Notes: generated by a model not told the origin, from the letters alone. A stretch of DNA of 64,000 nt from Acanthochromis polyacanthus (GCF_021347895.1 NC_067113.1:42013474-42077473); one strand, 5' to 3'. Positions 1 through 14,715 are shown, numbered from the stretch's first letter. Translations and numbers: made by a program.

Positions 1-234
1 CACCATGGCAGGCAGACTAAGGTAGTGTGAGGGAACAGAGTGGAGCCTGTAGCTGCTACAAAGACAGACATTTCCTACAAGAACTGGAGGAGACAGCGGA
101 AAGAAGCATGAATATTGGGACTGCATCACAAAAGAGGTGAAAAACACAACCAGAGTGCAAAGTTTTAGGGGGTGATGTTGCTTCGGCTTGCTTCTTGTGC
201 TTCAAAACCGCCAAACGATCATTTAATAAATATA
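1..234. other. Unannotated sequence left of Tc1 remnant
   Basis: No coding exon, RNA gene or recognisable repeat was seen here. If acss3 continues leftward this is intronic. Confidence 0.4.
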
Positions 235-1659
<1,425 letters not shown>

Positions 1660-3593
1660 TATTTAACACTTACATTTTTCAGATGCGCTGATGTGGTAAA
1701 ATCTGTTAAAGGCCACTTGAGCTGGTATGCTGGCTTCTGAGCATACAGCTGCGACACCCAAACATTTAATGTGAGCGTCAGGTGAGTGGTGCTCCTTGCA
1801 CCTGCTGCCTGATGATATGTTTGTGCATCCGTCTTCTATTAATATTCCGTAAAAATATTTGCCAGCACAGATGCAGAGTACAAACAAACATTGGAAGTGC
1901 TATTGAACTTTTTGTTTGGTCGCATCCACCATTTTTGTTGTTGGAAGGTCAGCAGGGAAACTAGTTCTAACCTAGAGTACCTGCAGAGTATACCACACAA
2001 ACACCACTTAATGTGTCATGTACAACAACAACCCTGTCAGAAATAGCTCGGGGTGCTCGCTGTACGTCACACGTATGCACAGCAGTGCTTGAGGTTGTCC
2101 TGGTGATGTGTGGTTGCTGGGGTAACTTGGTTTGGGATCTAGAAAAGACAGTCGACCCAAGGTCATTATAAAAGATGGTGAACTGAAGGAGAATGAGGAC
2201 ATGAGAACAGACAAAAAGAGAGAATACATTAAGAGCAGGTTGGCCAGAAACGGAAATAAGGTTTCTTTCACACCATTTCTTTCTTTGTGATACACCAGTT
2301 TTGCTTTGCTGTGGAAGAAATCAAAAATACCTCATCTCAAATAGCTGTGAAAAAGACATTTTGGAAGAGGAAATCATTTGCAGGAGGATACAGAAATGCA
2401 CGCACCGATGCAAAACGTGCCCAGCTTTAAGACAGATGATTGCGTTTTCTCTCAGAATTTGGGAAAAATGAGTGTGAAACAAATCTCACTGCAAACCTGT
2501 GGGATTAGTTCTGCTAGGAGTCTGTGCTGGACACAACAGCTTAGGCCGCTAAGGCTAAAACCATCACTGCAAGCCTGCTGAGGAGGCGACACAGGTAGAA
2601 ACCAAAGGCGTGGTTAGTCAGGCTTTTCTGATTGAGAGAAATAACAAGTGAGGAAAAGTTAAGTAAAGTAAAGCTTTAAGTAAAACTGCACGAGGAGGAG
2701 GAGGATGCTACTGTAGCTGCAAAAGGTTGATGATGCCGCCTACTGAAGACACACATGCACACATCTCATTTGCAACTCCAACTCTTCAAGGGGCAATTTC
2801 ATTCCATCAACTAAAAACACTGGCTCCCTTATCACTTCTCAGACAGCGCGGCTCATTCGCTCAGAGCTAAGTTTATGCATACAAATTCACTACTTAACTT
2901 GCTAATGAAAGACCCCCATCTTGTGCCTTGGAAAAAAAACCTCGGCAGAGAAACGTAACAATGGCTCGGAATGAACGCCGAGCGAATTCCCCGGTTAGAG
3001 TCGATGACAGCAGCCCTAGTAAACAATAAGGTAACACAAAACTGGCACCTCGACACTCGGAGATGTAATTACAGGAGCCGCGACATCTGCGCTACTGTCT
3101 GTGCAGCGATGTAATGAGACCGAGTCGATGACAAGCAGTTTTTCAGTGTTTGTTCTTGAATGACATGAGGTACAAAGCCAAGGCTCCCCACACCTCTCCC
3201 AAAAGGTGGGCAGGAGCACAAGGGGAGGGGAGCATGATACAGGAATAATTTAATGAGATGGATTCTGATTTCTTTTTAAAAAGCAGACACTGAGGAGCTG
3301 GTCTATATGCAGGAGGTGTGGGAAGGAATATTAACAAAGCGAGGGAAATGGTGATCACTTTACGATAGCAGCGCATACGTTTGAGTCAACAAATACACGC
3401 TATAGGTATCCTACTGAGGGGTTTAATGGAAATGCAGGGGTGGTCAAACTACAGACAGCAGAGGTACTAATTTATTTCAGTTCTGAGAAAAAAATCATAC
3501 AAAGTTTTGTGGCATTTAGTGCACATTAAAAGTGGATATATGAATATTACATAATAATTTGAAGTGTAATTTGATTTTCATGAGTTGCTTGTT
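1660..3593. other. Gene-free stretch, no feature recognised
   Basis: No exon with conserved protein similarity, RNA gene or clear repeat was recognised. A short GAG-rich run lies near 2692-2705. Several open frames of 60-95 codons occur, but none has a recognisable motif or splice context. Confidence 0.4.
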
Positions 3594-3842
3594 GTTTAAA
3601 CCCCATAGCTCCATTTCAGGGTCATTGTAATTTCGCAGCATGCAGTGGTACTTCGACAATATTGGTCTCCAATGTTGCGGCAACAGGTCTGCCTGTTCCT
3701 TTTGATCCATCAAGAAAAGCTATTCCAAGTTTGTTGTATAGGAAATTTTTGCCTTCCACAGCCGTGACTTCAACCTTGATCAGCACCACTGTTATGAATA
3801 GAAATGCAGTCTGTGAGCTGGGGTTTACTGCCACCATCAGTT
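3594..3842 (-). repeat. Unrecognised dispersed repeat, inverted partner of 4394-4650
   Basis: The minus strand matches 4394-4650 of the plus strand over about 240 bp with moderate divergence. The shared frame contains an identical DGSKGTGRP core followed by similar residues (VAATLETNIVEVPLHA here, TVVTLKINSVQEPLHA in the partner), preceded by a hydrophobic run. Similarity extends past the shared stop into GACCCT-AAATGGA. I do not recognise the family. It may be a fragment of a coding transposon or a repeated pseudo-exon. Confidence 0.6.
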
Positions 3843-3957
3843 ACCAAGCTCACAATTGCTCTTGAGTCTGAATGTAAGCAATTCCCTGCAGCCAGGTCTC
3901 AAAATCCTGTGAGAGTGAATGCTTTTATAAGAGTACCCATGTATTTAGAATGAGACG

Positions 3958-4215
3958 TTTTGGAAAAAGATGCTGCTCAAAAGGAGCCAGTTGAAGTGGT
4001 TTGGACATCTGATTCAGATGCCTCTTGGAAGACTTCCTTTGGAGAATTTCCAAGCACGTACACCAAAGACCAGACCTCAGAGTGGACCAAAAACTCGCTG
4101 GATGGGTTATATATCACATCTGGTCTGGGAACACCTCCGGATTCCTCAGGAAGAACAGGAAAGTTGCTGAGGAAACAGATGCCTGGAATGAGCTGGATGG
4201 ATGAATGGATGGATA
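3958..4215 (+). mobile_element. 3' end of a non-LTR retrotransposon (LINE)
   Basis: The plus frame contains KRSQLKWFGHLIQMPLGRLP followed by TRWMGYISHLVWEHL and PQEEQES. This is the conserved C-terminal tail, after the reverse transcriptase, of an abundant teleost LINE family. The frame breaks at about 4170. The copy ends in an imprecise GGATGGAT-type tandem tail (4193-4215), as expected for the 3' terminus of such elements. It is strongly 5' truncated: no reverse transcriptase core is present. Confidence 0.75.
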
Positions 4216-4217
4216 TT

Positions 4218-4380
4218 ACATCCATATAATATACTGTGAGAGGAAGTTGGAGTACCTGAGAAAACCCATACATGCACAGGAAGAACATGCAAACTCTATG
4301 CAGAAAGACACAGACCAGGGATCTTCTAGCTACAAGACAAATGTGCTAACCACCAAGCCACTGTGCAGCCCACTCTTCCA
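4218..4380 (-). mobile_element. tRNA-derived SINE fragment (same family as 59878)
   Basis: Read on the minus strand this segment gives GGGCTGCACAGTGGCTTGGT at its head, then the GCAGAGTTTGCATGTTCTTC and TTTTCTCAGGTACTCCAACT blocks that are also found at 59878-60062. The internal box B region is partly deleted compared with that copy. It directly abuts the LINE tail. Confidence 0.75.
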
Positions 4381-4393
4381 CTTGTGAATTTAG

Positions 4394-4650
4394 TAATGAT
4401 GGTGGCAGCAAAGCGTGACTCACAGATTACATTTCTCGTCATAACAATGGTGCTGATCATAGTTCAGGTGGGAGCCGTGGAGGCCAAAAAGTTCCTCCAC
4501 AACAAACTTCAAACACATTTTATTGATGGATCAAAAGGAACAGGGAGGCCTACTGTTGTAACATTGAAAATCAATAGTGTTCAAGAACCATTGCATGCTG
4601 TGGTATTAGAATGACCCTTTAAATGGAACCAAGGGGCCCAAACTTGAACA
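4394..4650 (+). repeat. Unrecognised dispersed repeat, inverted partner of 3594-3842
   Basis: Plus-strand copy of the repeat described at 3594-3842. The frame runs from an ATG at 4399 to a stop at 4612-4614 (MMVAAKRDSQITFLVITMVL, then FIDGSKGTGRP). The two copies flank the LINE and SINE fragments in opposite orientation. Their function and family are unknown. Confidence 0.6.
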
Positions 4651-6077
4651 ATGGAACTTTCTATGTGAATATACTTGAGATTATTGTATCCTTTCCACAT
4701 GACTAACGGGCTCTTAAACGATCTGAATTCAGCTCTGATTTCAAGAACTAAACAAAACTTTACCTAATACATAAACTCAAAACAGGGCTGGTTCAGTCAC
4801 ATCAGAAACTAGTTCTATTAAACTTTTTTTCTTTTTTTGAATTATCTACTGTATCAAAGTAAATAATTCAGACAGCAGCACCCCCACAGATGCGTGAGAG
4901 CCATGAAAAGGTTACGACCACTATGATAATGAGCTGACCACTGAGAAACTTCTCGTTAAAAGGCATCACGCAGGTTCTGGCAGATTCAGATTTAAATCAA
5001 CTCTGCAGCAAGTAATATTCCTGTTGAGTTCTTTGGTTTCTGGCTAAGATTCCTTATTAACCCCCGATCCAACATCATACTGTGTCTTTTGAGGTACTAA
5101 ATGCCAGGTGAGAGGATGGTATTTTCAAGGAGGCTGAAAAAACAACCCTTCTGAGAAGACAGCGATGTGGAGACAACACTTCTTTGCCAGCTCTGCATTT
5201 GGAAAGGCCAAGAGGAGAAACTGTCAAATCTACAATTTACTTGACAAGATGGATTCTTTGAGAAGGTCTGGTTCACTTCTCTTTTTTTGGAGATAACTCC
5301 ATTCTAGGTGCAAAGGCATCTGCTGTCTGTCAGAGTAACAAAAATAAACACAGACAGAGAGCCAGACCGGGAGACAGGAACACCTAAAACACTGTAGGTC
5401 CGTCCGTTACCAGCGAAGCAGCCAAAACCTGCCAACTGGAAACACACATTTGTTGCCAGGCAACACCAGTGACATCAGCAACCTTCATCATCAACCCCCT
5501 CCACCCCCTCTTTTCCAATGGCACTTGGGTCTTAAAATAGCACTGAGATTATTATCAGGCTTCAAAATGGGAGAAATTTTCTCATATGCACATATGCAAG
5601 GGGAAGTGAGTTTTACTGAGAGTGGCGTCAGGTGGCTCAAATATAGACCATGCATGGATGAAGTGTCTACGGTAAAGGAGGTTAATTTATGCGTATAGAT
5701 TTGGGTATATAGCAGCCTATACATTGAGGCAAAATGATAATAATTAAAGTTGGAAAGCTGGAGGAGGACAAAAAGGAGCTGTGTGATGTCATGTCTGGGT
5801 TGGAGATGAATCAGCACGAGATGACAGATGGAGGCTGAAATGATTGAAATGATTGAGTCTGCTCCACATGGGAGTAACGAGCACACAAATCACTTTCACT
5901 TTGCATCAGGAAACTCATCCCTCCTGCACTAGCAAGAGTAAAAAAGTAATCTAAAGTGCTCAAATTCTTGTCGATGAACTTGTTAGCACGATTAAATGAT
6001 TCCAGAAAAGAAAGTTGAAGTTGCATGCAAGTGCTGACAAAAAAGATGAAACCAGTTTGTGTGATGAAAACTATATA
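4651..6077. other. Gene-free stretch, no feature recognised
   Basis: No gene, RNA or repeat family was recognised. Open frames of 80-130 codons at about 5450-5890 lie on opposite strands and look fortuitous. Confidence 0.4.
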
Positions 6078-7000
6078 CAAAGGGTCCTCGACTTATGTCA
6101 GCGTTCCGTTCCTACAGATTGATGTAAAATTGATTGTTGCCATAAGTCTGGACTCTGAAAATGTAAACAAAGCCATTATGTGCAACGATATTGATCAGTT
6201 CTTCATGAAAGTCATAAATAACAACTTTCATGCATGTATGAGTCCTTTTATAAAGACAACAACAGAACATTGAACTGTCTTTACAACTTCATCTAATAAT
6301 GCCGATGTTTGTTGGTGTTCCGAGCATTTTATTAAATCTAATTTCACTTTCATGGTGTGTTGCCCTAAAGGCTGAATTAAATGTGTACTTCTATTTTGCA
6401 AAAGCCTTTATTCAGTTGTCACTTATTGTCCGCTGTTTTGATGTTTAGCTTTACACATGTACATGTTCTTCTGGATGCACAGCTCTCTACTTTGTAAACG
6501 CCACAGAGGCAATGTCGTAAGTAATTAACTTCATTTTTGGACTTACTGGTTCAGTTAAAATGATTTATTTACATGTATTTATGATGTTTTATTCCGTTTT
6601 TGTTGCAGTTTTCACTCTGTGGTATGTATCAAGAGCCACAGTAAAGAAGTCAAGTTTGATACGACTCACGATTCATTATGCAAGCACAAAGTTTAATTAG
6701 TTGGGCAGCTGCAGCTTTTACGTTGCAGTAAAGATGGCACACATGGAGATGCCTTTCCTTTTCTTCGAAGCACTGCTATCAGAAGATTCTGACTTACATT
6801 TGAGAGCCATAATGAAGGGCAAAAAGTTGTGTAGCACAATCCAAGGTGGCGTACAACCGGAGAATGTAAACAAAGCTGTCTTATTGTGCCGCATGACGAC
6901 ATAATCGTGCGCTCCGCTCACCAACTAGTTCCACGTAACTAGATCTGATGTAATGACAAAATGGCGAAGGTCAAGGATGTCATAAACCGAGGACCCCCTG
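6078..7000 (-). mobile_element. Tigger-like (pogo superfamily) deletion derivative
   Basis: The left end reads CAAAGGGTCCTCGACTTATG after a TA (6076-6077). The right end read inward on the minus strand is CAGGGGGTCCTCGGTTTATG. These are terminal inverted repeats of the Tigger/pogo type. The right-hand TA duplication has decayed (CA). Inside, the minus strand starts a transposase-like frame (6718-6810) that breaks off quickly, so this is a non-autonomous internal deletion product. TIR-proximal motifs recur internally (AATGTAAACAAAGC at about 6160 and about 6865). Confidence 0.75.
6718..6810 (-). pseudogene. N-terminal stub of a Tigger/CENP-B-like transposase
   Basis: From the ATG at 6810 the minus strand encodes MALKCKSESSDSSASKKRKG and a few more residues, then stops. 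A Ser-rich start followed by a basic KKRK patch is characteristic of Tigger/Jerky/CENP-B-type transposases. The helix-turn-helix and DDE domains that should follow are absent. It is recognisable mainly because the host element's inverted repeats fit the same superfamily. Confidence 0.6.
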
Positions 7001-7666
7001 CATTTGTTGGCACGCAACCCACAGATAAACTGTCAGCAGACATTGGTGATAGCTAAGTTTCTTCCTCTCTCCATAATAAATCCATGACAGAGTGACTGTT
7101 TTGAATCAGCTGACTTTCTTTCATTATTCCAACCGTCCTCACTTGCTAGGGAGAGACTGACGCTGGCTCCTTTTGTCTGGCTGTTTATCAATCAGGAGAA
7201 ATCCACTGTTGACTGCAAGGTAGGGGAAGCCTTCAGGGATGGGATGATAAAAATGAACTAAACCCTGAGTCCTTTTTTAATCTTTCTCAGCTGTACGCGC
7301 CTGGCACAGCTGATGAACTGTTTCCACTAGAGGGGGGGATACGATGTCAAAGATAATGAATTGGATGATGCATCTTTAAACGGGAGCTGGAAAACAAATA
7401 TTCTGTTTGATAAATAAAAAATTTCACAGCAGCTTCGCAACTGAAGAGCTGGAGCTTCAAAATTCTGTCAGAGAGGAGCCGTGTGAGGTAGAGCTTCAAA
7501 AGCGTGGTATCAGAAATCAACTCCAGTGACAAATATTTTATTTAATTTATCAGTAATTTAGCTTTTCCACTTGGCCCAGTAATGGAGCAACCCTGATGTG
7601 GTGTAGGAAATCTCCAAAGACATTTTTATTTTCACTTCATTCAAAAACTTGTAATTTCAGTTAGAC
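7001..7666. other. Gene-free stretch between Tigger-like and hAT ends
   Basis: No gene, RNA or recognisable repeat was seen. Confidence 0.4.
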
Positions 7667-8117
7667 CAGGTGTCTCAAACTCATCGTAGTTCAGGGGCCA
7701 CATACAGCCCAATTTGATTTCATGTGGGCCGGACCAGTAAAATCACAGCATAATAACCTATAAAAAAAAAAACACACAACTTCAAATGTTTCCTTTTTCT
7801 TTCGTGCAAAGATGTTCACATTTAAGGAACTGTCTTTGCACAAAACATTACGAGCAACCTGGAATTCTTAAGAAAAACAAATTCAATTTCAACAACATTA
7901 TGCCTCAGACACAACTTAAAGATCACAGAGTGTCTATAGCAATACAAAACATTTAGTCATAGGTATCTGGAACTGAATGATATCGTGTTTTTCTTTATGA
8001 TCAAAATGACAAAAGTCAGACAAAAAAGATGAAAAACAACAAAAACAAGAGAAAATATTACAATAATGAGACACAAAATGAGTGAAAAAAGTGACAATTT
8101 TAGCCAAAGTTGTTAGT
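7667..8117 (+). mobile_element. hAT-type element, left end
   Basis: Terminal sequence as described for the composite. The body continues with a TTCGTGCAAAGATGTTCACA stretch and an A-rich region of degenerate GACAAAAA-type repeats (about 8000-8090). Confidence 0.75.
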
Positions 8118-8215
8118 CCATTTTTGAGTAATGTTGTGCACAGAAAGACAGACGGATGGACAAATGTATGTTGATTGTCACATAACTCTGTCACGTTCAT
8201 TGGCGGACTACAAAA
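8118..8215 (+). repeat. Fragment of dispersed repeat R (distal part)
   Basis: The segment TTTTTGAGTAATGTTGTGCA, AGACAGACGGATGG and TTGTCACATAACTC matches the last ~90 bp of the fuller copy at 29455-30078, in the same orientation. Confidence 0.6.
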
Positions 8216-8546
8216 ATCATAAAAAATGCATCCCAAATTTTAAGCACTGGTCCAACAAACAGCACGAATCCCTTCCAATCATGTTCAAAGATGTGCAAAA
8301 ATACAGTTTTAATTAGAATTTTATTGAAAAATCCTCAAATCTATAAATATACAAATTCATTTTAAAAGTTTAGCCTCTGCTTTCTACTACATTGCTGCTT
8401 TGTGCAATGCAGGTTTCAAGTTTTCACATTATTCTGGTCTAAGTTGCCTTTAGATGAGGACTGACTCCCAAACGACCTGTGATGATAAAGTCACTTAACT
8501 TATATTACTTGTTACTTGTTAGAGGACACATCCCTCCGTGGCAAGA
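8216..8546. other. Transition into the satellite array
   Basis: Unrecognised AT-rich sequence between the repeat R fragment and the first satellite monomer. No gene was seen. Confidence 0.4.
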
Positions 8547-8985
8547 CGTTTTTTGTCTGTTTTCGGACGACATACTAAACTATGACGTTTATTGTGATTT
8601 ATTGGACAACATATTAAACGATGACATTTGTTGTCCATTTTCAGACGACATACTCAACAATTAATTTTGTTGTCCATCATCGGACGAAAAATGACGTATT
8701 TTGTCCATTTTTAGACAAAAAATTACGTTTTTTTGTCCATTTTCAGACGACATACTAAACTATGACGTTTTTTGTCCATTTTCGGAAGACCTACTCAGCG
8801 AAGACGTTGATTGTCCATTTTTGGACAGCATATTGAATTATGACGTTTTTTGTCAATTTTCGGACGACAAACTAAACTATGACGTTTTTGTCCATTTTCG
8901 GACAAAAAATGACTTTTATGTCTATTTTCGGACGACACACGAGGCGAGGACGTTTTTTGTCAGTTTTCGGATGACATACTAAACT

Positions 8986-9357
8986 ATGACCTTTTTCGGA
9001 CAACATACGAAAGTAAGACGTTTTTGTCCATTTTTGGACAACACACTAAACTATGACGTTTTTTGCCTATTTTCGGACGACAAACTAAATTATGACGTTT
9101 TGGGCATTTTTGGACAAAACAATTTTGTTTGTCTATTTTCCGACGACATACTAAACTATGACTTTTTTTATCCATTTTCGGACGACATACTAAACTATGA
9201 CGTTTTTTGTCCATTTTTGGACAACATATTGAATTGTGACATTTTTTGTCCATTTTCGGACGACATACTAATCTATGACGTTTTTTTGTCCATTTTTGGA
9301 CGAGATACTAAAGTAAGACGTTTGTTGTCCATTTTCAGACAACATACTAAACTATGA
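8986..9357 (+). repeat. Satellite stretch with an open repetitive frame
   Basis: Where monomers keep a 39 bp period, translation repeats every 13 residues (FCPFSDDILNYDV type on plus, MDKKRHSLVCRPK type on minus). This gives open frames of up to about 120 codons with no stop. There is no initiation context, splice signal or motif beyond the tandem repeat. I annotate it as satellite, not as a gene. Similar open stretches occur at 10111-10377, 10545-10892, 12107-12307 and elsewhere. Confidence 0.85.
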
Positions 9358-11139
9358 CGTTTTTTGTCTATTTTCGGAAGACATACTAAACGATGGCATT
9401 TTTTGTCCATTTTTGGACGACATACTAAACTATGACGTTTTTTGTCAATTTTCGGACGACATACGAAACTATAACTTTTTTGTCCATTTTCGGACAACAT
9501 ACTAAACTACGACGTTTTTGTCCATTTTTGGATGCCATACTAAACTATGACGCATTTGTCCATTTTCGGACGACATACTAAACTATGATGTTATTGTCCA
9601 TTTTCAAACAACATACTAAACTATGACGTTTTTGTCCACTTTCCAGACGACCTACTAAACTATGACATTTTTATCCATTTTCAGACGACATACTAAACTA
9701 TGACGTTTTTTGTCTGTTTTCGGACGACATACTAAACTATGACGTTTTTGTCCATTTTTGGACAACATACTAACCTATGAATTTTTTGTCCATTTTCCGA
9801 CGACATACTAAACTATGACGTTTTCTGTCTATTTTCGGATGACATATTAAACTATGATGTTATTGTCCATTTTCGGACGACAGACTAAACTATGACGTTT
9901 TTGTCCATTTTTGGACAAAAAAATTTCTTTTTTTTGTCCATTTTCGGACGACATACTAAACTATGACGTTTGTTGTCGATTTTCTTACAACATACTAAAC
10001 TATGACGTTTTTATCCATTTTCGGATGAGATACTAAAGTAAGACGTTTTTTGTCGATTTTCAGATGAGATACTAAAGTAAGACATTTGTTGTCCATTTTC
10101 AGGCGACATACTAAACAATGACGTTTTTGTCCATTTTCGGACGACATACTACACTAAGACGTTTTTTGTCCATTTTTGGACGAGATACTAAAGTAAGATG
10201 TTTGTTGTTCATTTTCAGACAACATACGTTACGACATTTTTTGTCTATTTTCGGATGACATACTAAACGATGGCGTTTTTTGTCCATTTTTGGACGACAT
10301 ACTAAATTATGACGTTTTTTGTCCATTTTTGGATGACATACTAAACTATGACGTTTTTGTCCATTTTCGGACGACATACTAAACTATGATGTTATTGTCC
10401 ATTTTCAAACGACATACTAAACTATGACATTTTTATCCATTTTCGGACGACATACTAAACTATGACGTTTTTTTCCATTTTCAGATGACATACTAAACTA
10501 TGACGTTTTTATCCATTTTCGGACGACATACTAAACTATGACGTTTGTCTGTTTTCGGACGACATACTAAACTAAGATGTTTTCTGTCCGTTTTCTGTCC
10601 ATTTTCGGACGACATACTAAACTATGACTTTTTTTGTCCATTGTGGGACGACATACTAAACTATGACTTTTTTTGTCCATTGTGGGACGACATACTAAAC
10701 TATGACTTTTTTTCGTCAATTTTCGGAAAAAAAAGAAGTTTATTGACCATTTTCCAACGACATACTAAACTAAGACATTTCTTTCCATTTTCGGATGACA
10801 TACTAAACTATGACATTTTTTGTGACTTTTTATACGACATACAAAACTATGACCTTTTTTTGTGGCTTTTGGGACGACATACTAAACTATGATGTTTTTG
10901 CCCATTTTCGGACGACTTACAAAACTATGATGTTTTTGTGCATTTTCGGACGACATACCACACTTTGACGTTTTCTTTTCTTTATCGGACAACAGACTAA
11001 ACTGTGACGTTTTTGTGTATTTTTGGACAAAATACTAAACTATGACGTTTTTGCCCATATTCGGACGACATATTTTTACATGACATACTGAACTATGACG
11101 TTTTTTTATCCATTTTTTTATCCATTTTCGGATGACATA

Positions 11140-11540
11140 CTAAACTATGACTTTTTTGTCCATTTTCGGACGCCATACTAAATTATGACGTTTTTTGTCA
11201 ATTTTCTTACGACATACTAAACTATGACGTTTTTTGTCGATTTTCGGATGAGATACTAAAGTAAGACGTTTTTTGTCGATTTTCAGATGAGATACTAAAG
11301 TAAGACGTTTGTTGTCCATTTTCAGGCGACATACTAAACTATGACGTTTTTGTCCATTTTCGGACGACATACTAAACTAAGACGTTTTTTGTCCATTTTG
11401 GGACGACATACTAAACTATGACTTTTTTTCGTCCATTTTTGGAAAAAAAGAAGTTTATTGACCATTTTCCGACGACATACTAAACTATGACATTTTTGTC
11501 CATTTTCGGATGACATACTAAACTATGAGTTTTTTTGTGG
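11140..11540. repeat. Higher-order satellite unit, partner of 12598-13000
   Basis: The succession of variant monomers here recurs nearly unchanged about 1.46 kb downstream (12598-13000). This includes the TCAATTTTCTTACGACATAC variant, the two 'gatgagatactaaagtaag' variants and the AAGAAGTTTATTGACCATTT variant. This implies a duplication by unequal exchange within the array. Confidence 0.8.
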
Positions 11541-12366
11541 CTTTTGGGACGACTTACAAAACTATGATGTTGTTGTCCATTTTCAGACGACATACTAAAC
11601 TACCACGTTTTTGTCCATTTTCGGACGCCATACTAAACTATGACGCTTTTGTCCATTTTCGGACGACATACTAAACTATGATGTCATTGTCCATTTTCAA
11701 ACGACATACTAAACTATGACGTTTTTGTCCACTTTCCAGACGACATACTAAACTATGACATTTTTATCCATTTTCAGACGACATACTAAACTATGACGTT
11801 TTTTGTCTGTTTTCGGACGACATACTAAACTATGACGTTTTTGTCCATTTTCGGACGCCATACTCAACTACCACGTTTTTGTCCATTTTCGGACGCCATA
11901 CTCAACTATGACGCTTTTGTCCATTTTCGGACGACATACTAAACTATGATGTTATTGTCCATTTTCAAACGACATACTAAACTATGACGCTTTTGTCCAT
12001 TTTCGGACAACGTACTAAACTATGATGTTATTGTCCATTTTCAGATGACATACTAAACTATGACGTTTTTGTCCATTTTCAGATGACATACTAAACTATG
12101 ACGTTTTTATCCATTTTCGGACGACATACTAAACTTTGACCTTTTTTTGTCCTTTTTCGGACGACATACTAAACTCTGACGTTTTTTGTCCATTTTTGGA
12201 CGAGATACTAAAGTAAGATGTTTGTTGTCCATTTTCAGACAACATACGTTATGACGTTTTTTGTCTATTTTCGGACGACATACTAAACGATGGCGTTTTT
12301 TGTCCATTTTTGGACGACATACTAAATTATGACGTTTTTTGTCAATTTTCGGACGACATACTAAAC

Positions 12367-12526
12367 TTTTTTTTTTTTTTTATATCACATGTTGACTTTA
12401 ATGTAGAAAAGACCAGTGGTGGCATATTACAGCAGCGTATACAGTACATACATAATTTATTGTGTGAAAGATGAGGTGTAACATTCGGTACAAAAAGGGG
12501 AGATGTGGGGAAAATTTAAAAAAAAA
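12367..12526 (-). mobile_element. Retrocopy-like mRNA 3' end inserted in satellite, copy A
   Basis: Non-satellite insert beginning with a T-run (12367-12381). On the minus strand it reads as an mRNA 3' end: AATAAA (complement of 12456-12461), then ATTAAA (complement of 12397-12402), then after 15 nt a poly(A) run. No protein similarity was recognised, consistent with a 3' UTR. The source gene is unknown. The insert is present in three near-identical copies together with flanking monomers. Confidence 0.6.
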
Positions 12527-12579
12527 GTCAAAGTTTAGTATGTCAGCGCGTGCCGACATACTAAACTTTGACTTTTTTT
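12518..12579. repeat. Perfect hairpin at insert/satellite junction, copy A
   Basis: Arms of about 25 bp (core GTCAAAGTTTAGTATGTC and its exact complement) are separated by the 10 nt loop AGCGCGTGCC. The left arm is an inverted piece of satellite monomer, so this is an inversion junction within the array. The same structure follows copies B (17263-17323) and C (18073-18131). Confidence 0.85.
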
Positions 12580-13091
12580 CCATTTTCGGACCACATACTA
12601 AACTACCACGTTCTTGTCCATTTTCGGACGCCATACTAAATTATGACGTTTTTTGTCAATTTTCTTACGACATACTAAACTATGACGTTTTTTGTCGATT
12701 TTCGGATGAGATACTAAAGTAAGACGTTTTTTGTCGATTTTCAGATGAGATACTAAAGTAAGACGTTTGTTGTCCATTTTCAGGCGACATACTAAACTAT
12801 GACGTTTTTGTCCATTTTCGGACGACATACTAAACTAAGACATTTTTTGTCCATTTTGGGACGACATACTAAACTATGACTTTTTTTCGTCCATTTTTGG
12901 AAAAAAAGAAGTTTATTGACCATTTTCCGACGACATACTAAACTATGACATTTTTGTCCATTTTCGGATGACATACTAAACTATGAGTTTTTTTGTGGCT
13001 TTTGGGACGACTTACAAAACTATGATGTTGTTGTCCATTTTTGAACAAAAAATTGCGTTTTTTGTCCATTTTCGGATGACATACTAAACTA

Positions 13092-13305
13092 CACACGTGG
13101 ACAAAATTGTTGGTGCCCCTCAGTTAAAGAAGGAAAAACCCACAATTCTCACTGAAATCACTTGAAACTCACAAAAGTAACAATAAATAAAAATTTATTG
13201 AAAATTAAATAATCAAAAACAGCCATTACTTTTGAATTGTGGATTAACATAATTATTTTAAAAAACAAACTAATGAAACAGGCCTGGACAAAAATGATGG
13301 TACCT
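13092..13305 (+). repeat. Left IR/DR of Tc1 element
   Basis: Outer direct repeat at 13095-13120. Inner direct repeat CTGGACAAAAATGATGGTAC at 13284-13303. These would be the transposase binding sites by analogy with known IR/DR elements. Confidence 0.85.
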
Positions 13306-13370
13306 CTATAAAAGATTGAAAACTATTTGACCAGAGTGACATGATTAACTCAGGTGTGTCATTTAATTGA

Positions 13371-14507
<1,137 letters not shown>

Positions 14508-14512
14508 GTTAT

Positions 14513-14715
14513 GGGTACCATCATTTTTGTCCAGCCCTATTTCATTAGTTTGTTTTTTTAAATAATTGTTAATCAACAATTCAAAAGTGATGGCTGATTT
14601 TAATTTTCAATAAATTTTTATTTATTGTTACTTTTGTGAGTTTCAAGTGATTTCAGTGAGAATTGTGGGTTTTCCTTCTTTAACTGAGGGGTACCAACAA
14701 TTTTGTCCACGTGTG
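14513..14715 (-). repeat. Right IR/DR of Tc1 element
   Basis: Inverse of the left repeat. Inner motif at 14513-14534 (GGGTACCATCATTTTTGTCC), only a few bases past the transposase stop codon. Outer motif at about 14690-14712. Confidence 0.85.

Noticed and set aside
2008..2295. 95-codon minus-strand frame
   Set aside because: Hydrophobic low-complexity translation without motif, splice signals or neighbours supporting a gene.
8986..9500. Protein-coding genes in the satellite
   Set aside because: Open frames repeat the monomer every 13 codons on both strands, have no splice or start context, and vanish when the period is 38 bp.
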